Shown: piece by piece, positions 21,440 through 32,319 of the stretch
Numbering within the stretch: the stretch's first letter is position 1
Layout: each line of letters opens with the position of its first letter
DNA from: Gibbula magus
Taxonomy: Eukaryota; Mollusca; Gastropoda; Trochida; Trochidae
DNA length: 64,000 bases
Assembly (NCBI GenBank): GCA_936450465.1
Contig: OW388291.1
Location: 80,303,436-80,367,435, forward strand
Reading direction: 5' to 3'
Program-made: the position numbers and the translations under genes
Notes under the pieces: model-generated
Database searches by the model: none
The model's input: only the letters and a program-made list of their open reading frames with translations
Told to the model about the DNA's origin: nothing

Positions 21440-22112
21440 TTTTAAGTGATTACCCCTGTGATCCATATTTGGGGTCACAAGTTCACCAAATCTACACTTT
21501 AGAATCCCCATTGGCCAAAGAGTCTGTACATAACATTTCAGCTTTCTAGAGCTTTTGGGACTGGAGAAAAAGATGAACAATGCTTTTTTAGGTTGTGACC
21601 CCTGTGGCCCTTATTTGGGGTCAAAGGGTTTTTAAATCTACTATTTAGAATTCCCATCAGTCAAGGAGTCTGTACATAAAATTTCAGCTCTCTGGAGTCA
21701 TTGGTTCTGGAGAAGAAGATGAAAATAGCTTTTAAGGTTATGACCCCTTGGGCCCTTATTTGGGATCACAGGGTCACAAAATCTACAATTTAGAATCCCC
21801 ATTGGCCAAGGAGTCTGTACATAAAATTTCAGATCTCTGGAGTCATTGGTTCTGGAGAAGAAGATGAAAATAGCTTTTAAGGTTATGACCCCTGGGGCCC
21901 TTATTTGGGGTCACAGGGTCACCAAATCTACAATTTAGAATCCCCATGGGCCAAGGAGTCTGTACATAAAATTTCAGCTCTCTAGAGTCATTGATTCTGG
22001 AGAAGAAGTCGAAAAATTGAAAAGTTTACGGACGGACGGACGGATGGACGGATGGACGGACGACATCCCATGCCATAAGCCCATCGGGCCTTTCAGGCCT
22101 TATGAGCTAAAA
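21440..22112 (+). mobile_element. Pearl-like element with four 145-bp core units
   Basis: ATTTGGGGTCAC-type unit starts fall at 21467, 21613, 21758 and 21903, a period of 145-146 bp. Each unit contains TACAATTTAGAATCCCCAT, GGAGTCTGTACATAAAATTT and TCTGGAGAAGAAG. The last unit runs into GTTTACGGACGGACGGACGG, a degenerate ACGG microsatellite at about 22026-22065, and the tail CATAAGCCCATCGGGCCTTT ... TTATGAGCTAAAAA. No coding capacity. Related copies are at 8884-9089 (one unit), 26760-26943 (decayed) and 47905-48600 (minus). Confidence 0.85.
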
Positions 22113-22722
22113 ATAGGGGGTCACCGGAGGTTTTTCATCACTTTAACGTCATTTTTTAAATTACCTTCATAAACGTAAAAACCAAACGACACGGCAATTT
22201 TGATGGTTTCAAGTGTAACTTTGACGGCCTACCGTGTAATCATTATTGAACATACTATCAATCTAGGAGTGCATGATGGAAGAATAACTATCAGTTGATT
22301 ATACCAGGTGATTTAAATTCGTCAGTAACTAAAGATATGTATGTAATTCGAATAACACAGTGAATATAGGTGACGATAACGTTATGCGACATGTCGTAAA
22401 ATGACCGTTAAAAAGGCGTTACGGAAAATTTAAGCACTTTCCATTAGTGTATGGATAAGCGTATGCCCCAAACAATGTAATCCATATATTTTAGAATTAT
22501 TCACTACAATAATTTGTTGTTGCAAAATGTTACCATAAGCGAGTTCGATTTCTGGGTCCCATCTCTCCTTTAGGCAATCCAGTTGTCACCCTTATGGTGC
22601 CACAAGTCAAAATTTCAATTGATAAAAAGATGAGTCTTGAAATATTATAAATAATGATGCTTTGCATTTTTAGTGTTATTTCTAAAATAGCCTCCTAGCT
22701 CAGTCACAATTCAGATTACAAT
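22113..22722. other. Intergenic, no gene seen
   Basis: Non-coding spacer between two pearl-like elements. Confidence 0.5.
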
Positions 22723-24053
22723 AGAATTAGTGAGCACAGCTCACTCATGATACCCCCGCTTTTAACATTGGTCAAAGAGAAATGTTTGAAAATAGCAAAA
22801 GGGCATCAATGTTTAAACTTTTGTATGAACAGACCATTATGTATAAGTATTATTATAGCAGAGTAAGTATTACACTTGTAAGCATGTTTTAGAAGTAAAA
22901 GTTGAAAAATATGAAAAATGGCACAAATGAGGGTATGAAACATACAAATATGCAAATGAGGGTATGAAATATAAAAATGACAGATGTACACATCAGTGGT
23001 TTCGTAACATTTGAACAATTAGTGTCTGAGTTATGAGTGGAACAAAAAGTGTGAATGGCGAAGATGAAAAACGGAGAAAATTTGCATAAATTATGCAAAT
23101 GAGGGTATGAAACATACAAAAGGCAGATGTACACATCATGGTGATTATATGTATCAAGTTACAAGACATTTGAACAATTAGTATTTGAGTTATGAGTGGA
23201 ACAAAAACTGTGAATGGCAAAGTCTAAAAATGGAGAAAATTTGCATAAATTATGCAAATGAGGCTATGAAACATACAAAAGGCAGATGTACACATCATGG
23301 TGATTGTACATACCGGTATCAAGTTTCGTAACATTTGAACAACTGGTTTCAGAGTTATGAGTGGAACAAAAAGTGTGAATGGTTAAGTCGAAAATGGAGA
23401 TAATTTGCATAAATTATGCAAATAAGGGTATGAAACATTCAAAAGGCAGATGTACACATCGTGATGATTATATTTATCAAGTTACAAGACATTTAACAAT
23501 TAGTATTTGAGTTATGAGTGGAACAAAAACTGTGAATGGCAAAGTCTAAAAATGGAGAAAATTTGCATAAATTATGCAAATGAGGCTATGAAACATACAA
23601 AAGGCAGATGTACACATCATGGTGATTGTACATACCGGTATCAAGTTTCGTAACATTTGAACAACTGGTTTCAGAGTTATGAGTGGAACAAAAAGTGTGA
23701 ATGGTTAAGTCGAAAATGGAGATAATTTGCATAAATTATGCAAATAAGGGTATGAAACATTCAAAAGGCAGATGTACACATCGTGATGATTATATTTATC
23801 AAGTTATAAGACATTTAACAATTAGTATTTGAGTTATGAGTGGAACAAAAACTGTGAATGGCAATGTCGAAAAACGGAGAAAATTTGCATAAATTATGCA
23901 AATGAGGGTATGAAACATACAAAAGGCAGATGTACACATCATGGTGATTGTACATATCAAGTTTCGTAAAATTTGAGCAACTGGTTTCAGAATTTTGAGC
24001 GGAACAAAAACCGGACGGACGGACTAGACTACTTCGTAGCGGGGGTATAATAA
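22723..24053 (+). mobile_element. Pearl-like element with ~160-bp core units and inverted octamers
   Basis: Begins AGAATTAGTGAGCACAGCTC, contains ATACCCCCGCT near its left end and ends AGCGGGGGTATAATAAA, so the ends carry an 11-bp inverted repeat. The interior is a tandem array whose ATTTGCAT/ATGCAAAT palindrome recurs at 23081, 23240, 23404, 23562, 23726 and 23884, spacings alternating about 158 and 164 bp. A short GGACGGACGGAC tract precedes the right end. A shorter copy with identical ends is at 55789-56432 within CDKN3. The plan fits non-autonomous pearl/HINE-type elements; no protein is encoded. Confidence 0.85.
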
Positions 24054-24223
24054 ACATAATGAATGGTATGTAGGGGTTACTTTCAGATGCAGATGACAAA
24101 GTTAGAATGTCACCTCTTACCCTATCTTCACGAGGTACACATCTATAATGCTGGATGAATACATTTTGGCACATTTTGAATATAAAGGTAACTTAACCAG
24201 GTTGACAATAAAAGTCTTTGGAC

Positions 24224-24292
24224 TCATGTCTCAGTGTGGGGCAGGGTATCACCCTTCAAACTCGCTGTTTATCCAGCTAAAAGAAGGTCACC
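24224..24292. repeat. Dispersed repeat fragment
   Basis: CATGTCTCAGTGTGGG followed by ATCACCCTTCAAACTC and GTTTATCCAGC matches 38609-38680. Probably another part of a SINE-like family; ends are not defined. Confidence 0.6.
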
Positions 24293-24295
24293 TAG

Positions 24296-24435
24296 TCTAA
24301 GACTCAGACTCTGGAAAAATATTGAAAAGGAGCCTCTGTTCTAAAAAATCCCATTTCCCATGGGCTCCTTTTCAATATACAAAATAATAATATAGTGATA
24401 TTTTACGAATAAATACATTTTTCACCCATCTGGTG
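24296..24435 (-). mobile_element. Decayed copy of the 148-bp MITE
   Basis: Starts TAGTCTAAGACTCAGACTC, contains ATATTGAAAAGGAGCC and its complement GGGCTCCTTTTCAATAT as an internal fold-back, and continues with AGTGATATTTTACGAATAAA as in the complement of 4460-4607. The far end is degraded and no target duplication was found. Confidence 0.6.
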
Positions 24436-24619
24436 AGCCAAAGACGGACTGACAGTAGGGTTAGTTCCCCTATGACAGCCTGGATCATGTAATGGCACTA
24501 CAGTCAGCGCCACACAGCAGAGTTCACTCAGCCGTGGAGACATGTGTTACTGCAATAGGCATTAGACCAATCTTGCCAATATTATGGCATTGCCAAAATA
24601 TAGGCATCAGTCATCACTA

Positions 24620-24875
24620 TCTACTACTTTCACTTATATCATTGCTGCTAGTAGTACTTCAAGGAGAAAGTCCACAACACCATTGTGGCAATGCATTTCG
24701 GTGAAACCTGTGAACCATCGGTGGTACTGTGCTCAAGTTCATTGTAGCATTGCACCCAAACCTTACTGCAAGTAGAACAGTTTTCCACAGCAGACAGGGT
24801 GTCAGAACCCCTGGTGGGATTCAAATCTCCCTTGACCTAAAGCCAAACACGCTAACCACTGCAAAACCTCACCTC
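24620..24875 (-). mobile_element. Decayed tRNA-headed SINE
   Basis: Same body as 9756-10034 (GGAGAAAGTCC, GGCAATGCAT, GAAACCTGTGAACCAT, ACCCAAACCTTACTG) and a mutated head (GGGATTCAAATCTCCC, ACACGCTAACCACTGCA). Clearly older than the copy at 39640. Confidence 0.7.
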
Positions 24876-24990
24876 CATTTCTCTAATAAATTCATTCATA
24901 TTGTATTTAATTGAACATGAAGTAAACGTATCAACAAGGGCCGTAGTACTCATTTAGAGAGTACCTACAGACTGTGGAGTGTTACCGTAC

Positions 24991-25107
24991 CTGTTGTGTT
25001 GTTGACTGAGATTGGAGGTGAAAGCAGACACTACAGGACTGGCAGACATCACACTTCCATCTACCAGGTGTTCTATGCTCACTACATTACCATCCTCATC
25101 ATCTGCA
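24991..25107 (-). CDS. Candidate isolated coding exon
   Basis: On the minus strand CTAACTGCCAG at 25108-25118 is a plausible acceptor with branch-like CTAAC, and CAG/GTACGG at 24991/24990 a plausible donor. The exon is 117 nt, phase 2 on both sides, and encodes GNVVSIEHLVDGSVMSASPV within an acidic to Ser-rich segment. No family is recognised and no partner exons were identified, so it could be a chance open stretch. Confidence 0.3.
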
Positions 25108-25139
25108 CTGGCAGTTAGCAAAACAAACAGAGACACATA

Positions 25140-26020
25140 TAGACGGATTCAGGAATTTTCAAGAGGATTTCGAACTCCCTGAACCTGCTCCCTCTTCACT
25201 GAGACATGCTAAAAGATAATCTGGTGATGAGCCTGAGAAGTTTTTTTGTTTTTTAAAAATATATTTTTATTCACTGCATTTTGATACAGTCAAGTGATAA
25301 CATGTTCTAGATGAAACAGGATACTCGACATGGATAGGCATCAAAACAATCACATTGAGAATTGGGAATAATAATAAAGCCTGAGAAGTTTGTCTCATTG
25401 AACTGATAGTCCTTCAACATGCAGATAGGACAAAGGGGGTTTCAGTTTCTGTTGAGTTATAAATGCCCATGATGCTTTTGTGTTAGTACAGTCTTACAGT
25501 TGCAATTGAAAGCATGAACTAGAATTTTTAAATCAATGTGCTAAGATGAAGCTAAACTTTATCATAAAACATATGGGTGTGTCAAATTACCTAAATATCT
25601 GATAAACACTTTTTCTAAACATTCTCTAAAGTCAAACCAGTTATTCTCTAAAAGTATTTTTCTAAACAATTACAAATAAAATTCTTTTAACAAAGGTCTG
25701 TTAAAAAAGGTCTGTTTAAGAACAATTCAGAACAATTCTCCCAAATGAAAAAAGGGTTCATGTACAGCTGTCTTCCAATGAAGATCTACATGAAAAAACG
25801 TGCCTCTAACGGATCTATCCATTAGCCTGCACACGCTCCTCTGATCATCAGTCTGATTATGCAGTGAGAGAGGCAGTAATCTCTGCCATATGTGTCTGTG
25901 ACCAACACTCAATGTAGGCGCCCTTCACCAGAAAGAATATATTCACCAAAATCACAATTTTCAAATCTTAAAAATTTTAAGAATGTTTAGCCAGGAGTCT
26001 TCGTAATGAACATTAAAGTG
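25140..26020. other. Intergenic, no gene seen
   Basis: No supportable feature. A minus-strand open stretch near 25727-25912 has no recognisable domain. Confidence 0.45.
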
Positions 26021-26025
26021 AGCAA

Positions 26026-26260
26026 GTTATTGTTTAACACTGCTTTGGGCAATATCACAGTTATTGTTTAACACTGCTTTGGGCAATATCACAGTTATTG
26101 TTTAACACTGCTTGGGCAATATCACAGTTATTGTTTAACACTGCTTTGGGCAATATCACAGTTATTGTTTAACACTGCTTTGGGCAATATCACAGTTATT
26201 GTTTAACACTGCTTGGGCAATATCACAGTTATTGTTTAACACTGCTTGGGCAATATCACA
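26026..26260. repeat. Tandem repeat, seven copies of a 33-34-bp unit
   Basis: Unit GTTATTGTTTAACACTGCTT followed by TGGGCAATATCACA; copies differ mainly by one T in the CTTTGGGC/CTTGGGC tract. Near-perfect conservation indicates a young minisatellite. Confidence 0.95.
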
Positions 26261-26759
26261 GCTATTTGTCACAAATGAGCATTAAACATAGACTGCTGGT
26301 AGGAGAAATAAATCCAGAAATGTCTGAACACATTTTATTTGAGCCTGAATGCCTGAATTCGTTAAATGAATGACTTCCTGTGAATTCCAGGAAGTTGCGG
26401 CATGTTCCTACTACGCGAGTAAGATATGCCACATGTACTACCTTTGATGAACACTTCATGTAGACTGTCCACAGTCTGAGAATCATCATTTCAGAAGCAC
26501 ACAAGCATGTTTTAACAGACACTGAACTAATTAATCATTCTATATTTCTTGAACAATCTGTCCTGAAACTTTAAAGTGGTTTGTTCGGCTGTATCCATCT
26601 CACAATGAAATCTCTAGACTGTCTCACAGAATATATAAACAAGACAAGTGTATCCATGTTTCGTCTAAGATGTCAATGGGTGATCCAGAAGTGGGGATGG
26701 GTTCTGTCAGGCTTTAATACATACCATAAGGCAGACAATTTGAATTTTCAAGAAGTAGT

Positions 26760-26943
26760 TGTCAGAGGGTTAACAGATCTACAATTCATAATTCACATTG
26801 GTCAAGGTGTCTACCAACCCAAAAATGTTCCGTGTTTGGGGTGCATCGGTTCTTCTGGAGAAGGTGAAAATGTCAAATGCGGATTGATCCTGGATGCCAG
26901 ACGACAGATCATGCCATAAACCAATCTTGCTTTATAAGCTAAA
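26760..26943 (+). repeat. Decayed 145-bp-family element
   Basis: TCTACAATTCATAATTCACATTGG, TTCTGGAGAAGGTGAAAATG and the tail ATCATGCCATAAACCAATC ... TTATAAGCTAAAA follow the order of parts in the element at 21440-22112, with many substitutions and no ACGG tract. Confidence 0.6.
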
Positions 26944-26949
26944 ATTCCT

Positions 26950-29700
26950 GGACCTGCCTCTGGGTGCGCTAGTAGTCTGTCATCCAGACCAAACAGTGAA
27001 GGTTCAGTATCAACCCTTCCTACAAGGTTGTAGGTTAGTCTACCATTCTTGTTAAAACTAGCTGTAATGTTATACGTCCCCGAAGTCATAACATTACCGT
27101 ACATCTAGTTTTAATTAGATAGTCTATTGAAGTATATGTTTGCAATGTAAACATACTCTCCCTGAGTCTAATGATATCTCCAATTTCAACAAACTACAAA
27201 AGAAAGATAAGCTTTATAATGTGCATCTACATAAAAGAATACCCAGATACAAAATATCCCCCAGAAGCTCATCAAGTCGCTGGAAGAATATCATACCTAC
27301 TGCTACAAATCTCTAATATAAATACTTCACTTGATGAATTAACTAGTGCTAAACAGTTCTGAGTGGCTTATTTACAGGAATCAAACTAAACACAGTAAAT
27401 AATCCAGGATTGGTCAGTGGCTAAAGATGGATTCTTCCAAAATATTTTGTGACCTATAGGGAAAAGGTTAACTTTGTCTGTCTTATCAAAACCTTGCATC
27501 ATTATTGGTACGTGTCAATCCAGGATGGTCAATGGCTAAAGACAGGTTTTACTGAAATAGTTTGTGATATGTAGGTAAAGGGTTAATTTTGATGGTCTTA
27601 TGAAAAATGTTGACTCATTATTACTTTCAAAATTCAATATGCAACCTGATCATCCAAACATGTTCTTGTGTTTCCATTTCCATTTCATAATAATATTAAT
27701 CTACATTGTTCTGTAGACACCATTTAGTGCATCCACTGCTATTCCTCATCCCACAGAGGAGAAACAGACTAAATTTAGATTTCATTTCTTGAGCATAGTC
27801 CCAGGGAACCATCAAACTGTCAAGCTTGAATAATGAGTCTTGTAAACATCTCTTTAAATCCTCGGATAGACTTACGTCAAAGCACTGAAATAATTATATC
27901 CATGACAAAAGAGACTTTACCATGAACTAGTGAAAAGAAGACTTTCGGAGAAAATTTTCTACTAAGTACCTGATACAGTTAACCCTCTCACTGCTCCTTT
28001 TTGCTCTATTTCTTCTTCCATACCTGACTAAAACGTAATAACTATATGACAATCACTTGAAAAAGTGGGACATCCCTTTAGCTCAACTGGTCAACTTGGT
28101 CCTTGGTTTAAATCTCGTCTGAGGAGATCTCACATTAAACACCTATGTTACATTTGGTTTATTTTCCAAATAAAGTGTCATCTGCAATTAAATATTGATT
28201 GAAGAGACTGTAAGAATGTCTACACCTGGAGTGACTATGTTCACCTTTCAGTTGAGCACCCAATTGAAGGACATTACAACCTGGACTGGCTTACTTTAGA
28301 TCACTGAAGGACGCGAAAACATGAAATCTCCTATCATTTGAGATCATTAGGACATATATTGTTGAAAACAAATGACAAGAAGGCATGAAATCAACAATCG
28401 TTTGAGATTTGCTGAAGGAGAGACTATATAGATATTCTTGCTCTGCACACACTAGAATAACGAATCAATCTAATCATCTGATTAACTAGAGATCATGTAG
28501 ACCGAGAGAATGTCTGTATGACCTTGTTGGTGTTCCTCAGGTACTTGTAAACAGCATGTGGTCCCGCTTACACACATCAGGACTTGGGGGAGGAGAGGTG
28601 ATGTTTTACTCTCTCCAGATCTACTCCAGTGGTTGTCCTCTCTCTCCAGTCTCTGTACTTACTTCCAGAAACAGGAACATCTTCCCAACAGGAAGCACAG
28701 AATTCTCCTCATGCTCAGGGTAGACTTCTATAATCTCATTTCTGTATACCTTTACCTGCTCATATAGGATTTCTTTTGCTAGACTGTCTCAAGAAACATG
28801 ATGTACTATTTGAGATCCAGCGTCTTTTTCTTTTGAACAGTTATACTCTGCATCTATTCGAGGAAATAAGGTACATGTATCTGGGGTTTTAATAGTCTTT
28901 CATTAGAATGGTATGTTAGGGATTCCTCTCAAGTATTTCATCTGAGTCAGAGAGAAGGGGTCTTGTATAAACCTTAAGACAGATTCTCTTCTAATTGGCT
29001 TACATGTTTTTACAGTGGAATGTTATTTATGAGACAACAGGAAAATGAAACCTTTATTGGAGTAAAGATAAACATGTCAGGATTGCCCGTTATGCCTTCT
29101 TTAAGAGGTATGTAAGAAGATGTAGATTGGAGGGAAACAAGTTCTACAAATTAACTTTTAGTAAACTTTGTTTGCATTGAGTGCAGTGTTTATGGCAAAA
29201 AATAAGATAATTTACGCCTACACTAAGGTGCCCCACTACAGAATATAGAAGCGATATGATTCAGGTGCAACACATATTTCAGTTCTTATGTCATATACTG
29301 CAATACATTTCATCAAGCTCATATTGTAATTTTTGGACACTTTTTGCAAACTCACACATTAAAATTAATTCATTATAATGATTAATAATCTGTACGAAGA
29401 TCAGTTAATCTTTGTTTTGATATTCCATTGGATTCTATTATTATAACTCTGAACTGAATCAAATATTTCCAAACCCAAATCGCTACTGGAGCCGGTACAA
29501 CCCAGGAACGGTTGATTTGCTCGGCATCAGGTTACACGTGGATCATTAGACAAACGGTAAATGATTATTTGATAACAGCAGCTAATCCAAGCACATTAAC
29601 ATGTGGCTGCCCTAATCAACGACAGATGTACCTCCATGACTTGTACTGTTGATGGTAGAAGTGAACAGACTTAACAAACGAGTATTGTCAGGACAAGATT
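26950..29700. other. Intergenic, no supportable gene
   Basis: One very weak minus-strand exon candidate at 28663-28727 (acceptor ATTATAG, donor GTAAGT, encoding VYPEHEENSVLPVGKMFLFL) has no recognised homology and no partners. Otherwise nothing. Confidence 0.4.
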
Positions 29701-30329
29701 AGGGCTGGGACTAGTAACCCGGATACCTGGGACGGGTGGATATTGACTAGGACCCGGGTACCCATCACATTATCCGGACCCCTTAACATTTGACTTAACC
29801 CTTAACATGCGGGTCCCGGAATTATCCGGGCGGGCTATAAGCGATTCCGAGGTGTCTGTATACGGATCCCGGATCGCTTACTTAGAATAATTCACGGCTG
29901 TCTATGTACTGTGCTATCTGCCATACCGGGTCCCGAGTCGATTGTTTCCGCGACTCGCTGCATGAGAATGGCTGTATTTATGCCTCGCAGCCCGCAATGA
30001 GAATAAAACTTTCTTCAGTGTCTGGTCAGAACGTCCAGCAAAATTCACACCAATTTGCGTGTGCATTGTTGACCCGTAACGCATCGATAATTAGCTTTAC
30101 AAAAGGCCAATTTTGTCCTGCTTCGCTCCGATGGCTACACTGCCCGGCGGCTAATTAGCACCTAAGTGTCTGCACTGCCCCGGGGTGAGATAGGCCCGTA
30201 CAGGCTTATCTGTCTCGCATCCCGCCACATGGGCAGATAGCCTATGCTTATCTGTCTCGCATCTCGCCACATGGGCAGATAGCTTCTAATTACGGGAAGA
30301 TATTGCGATAAGCTACCTTTCTCTCGCAC

Positions 30330-31010
30330 TTCGTATCATATGAACCAATTGGTTGTTTTCATTTTTTTTTATACCAAAATAAAGAGGAAAGAATGGCCTT
30401 TATTCCCATATAAAAATCGCAATTGCGCTAACATAACTGAAAATACAGCAATCGCACAGAGATAGCCGACTTTCGCACTTTTGAATTTTGATACATGTGG
30501 CGCATTTACCCCAACATGCCTCGGCGCTCTATTTCTAAGAAACTACTTGGGATATTTTCATAATTTTTTTATCAGTATATAGATAAAAGAATTGTCTTCA
30601 ATTCCATATAAAATACGTGTATTTTCGGCAATAACTTTTGATGCGCCAGGTGTCGCGCAGAAGGTGATATTCGGCTTTGAATAAGTGGCGCTCTTAGCAT
30701 ATACCATCATTACGGGCTTTATAACTTGTGAACCGCAAGTCCGATTTTTATAATTTTTACATCATTGTAAAGAGAAAAACATTGTCTTCAATTCCATGTA
30801 TAATGCGCATGTTTTCGGGAAGAACTCTGCATGCGCAAAGCGCCGCGCCAAAAGGTATAATTTTCGCACTTCATAACTTTTGAACCGCAAGTCCGATTTT
30901 TATAATTTTTACATCATTGTGAAGAGAAAAACATTGTCTTTAATTCCAGATATAATGCGCATGTTTTTGGGAAGAACTATGCATGCGCGAAGAGCCGCAA
31001 TATTGATGTA
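30330..31010 (+). repeat. Left internal repeat block of the piggyBac element
   Basis: At least three degenerate copies of a roughly 150-190-bp unit share TTTTTATAATTTTTACATCA, TTGTAAAGAGAAAAACATTG and TCTTCAATTCCATATA then ATGCGCATG; the TTGTCTTCAATTCC landmark occurs near 30592, 30782 and 30934. All copies face the same way. They may be subterminal transposase-binding repeats. Confidence 0.7.
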
Positions 31011-31639
31011 CGCATAAGTGAAGAAGTATGATAATATATAACTAAAATACTGTTCTTTTGATACGCAAATATAGAGCTTTATAAACGATGAACAACTGTC
31101 ATGACGGAATTTTGTTTCCAGTTTTGGAAAAAAAAATATAACATAAAAGTGAAAATATATTTGAGTACGGGACCCGCCGCTCGGGGAAAAGCCTTTTCGT
31201 GGGAATATTTTCTCAGGAAAATATTTCACTTTTCGGAGTTTCTAAAAATGCGTGAACATTTTTGTTACTGATGCCATTTGCGAAAGGTTTTTATTTCTAA
31301 AATTCAAATGCGAGGGCGCACCTTTCCAAATCATTTGAATTGAATTTATTATTTTATCTTTTACATTATTGAATAAAAGACGTTTCATTCAATAAGATTT
31401 GAAGAATTATTTATATGTGTAGCGGACTGAACTGAGCAGATGGAGAATTTGATTCCTCACCACTTTTATTACCAAAGTTCTTTTGTATCACAATTACTTT
31501 TTTAGGTATTAGTTTTTTCGTGAGCAGGGGAATTTCCGACGGGATTCGCCATGACATAATGAGAAAAAATTCCCATGAACATGGGCGTGGTCCGTCATCT
31601 TCGGGACCGACCCACAAGTATAAATATCTACCGGGGGGT

Positions 31640-32310
31640 GCGCGGACCCCCCCGCTTTTGGTCGCCACCCCCCAAACTTTTTGTGCAAATTATTATTTTT
31701 TTTCTACTTTGAAATAAAGGTTCGTGTCATTCCGAGGTATGAAGGTTTCTGCTATATATGTCGAGAGGGCATGGGAACCCATTCCCAATAGAATCCGGGG
31801 TTCGTCCCATAGGATTGTTCCTCGGAGTCTCTCGTTCTCAAAAGAGAACATGGGAAACCTGTCCCGCGATTGAATCCGGGGTCCGCCGCGGAAGACGGGG
31901 ACGGGAATTCCCGGAGAGCATGGGAGTATGCTCCCATGGGTCCGGGCTCCGCCTCGAGAGACCGCTCCTTGGATGCTCTGCTTCTCGAAAAGAGAAGTCA
32001 TTCGGCAACTGACAACCCGAGCTTCCCTGACATAGTAGTTTATTTTCCGGGCCTCGCGCCCGGTGCTACACGTCGCCGAGGAAATCAGAAAATGGTCCGT
32101 TTGACATATGCGTCGGAAAAATCGGCGCGATGTCAGAAGCCGTCGGCGCCGTCGGCGCTTGCGGCGCAGTCGTCCTAGATGCGCCGGGAGGTTCTGAAAC
32201 TGGCAAATGAACGTCCATGAAGCTCACATTCATTATCCCTGTATGTTTATTGTCTCTAATCACATGTTATATGTTGCATACATCTAACGCATTTTCAATC
32301 ATTTACAGGT
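31640..32310 (+). promoter_or_regulatory. GC-rich region upstream of the transposase
   Basis: Strongly CpG-rich, with about three imperfect direct repeats of roughly 90 bp keyed by CATGGGA, AATCCGGGGTCCG and CTCAAAAGAGAA. It ends with a splice-acceptor-like TCAATCATTTACAG at 32295-32308, 11 nt before the ATG, so part of it may be promoter and 5' intron. Open frames on both strands here follow from composition, not coding constraint. Confidence 0.45.
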
Positions 32311-32319
32311 TGAAGCAGA

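Noticed and set aside
22806..24174. Minus-strand frames rich in Cys and His (ICLLYVSYPHLHNLC)
   Set aside because: They are translations of the pearl-like tandem core; the same peptide appears in both copies because the DNA repeats, and the frame shifts between units.
25727..25912. Possible transposase fragment on the minus strand
   Set aside because: The peptide looked superficially like a Tc1-type segment but lacks the catalytic motifs and alignable length.
31411..32263. Several overlapping open frames on both strands upstream of the transposase
   Set aside because: They result from high G+C and internal repeats with few stops; none has a domain or frame conservation between the repeat units.
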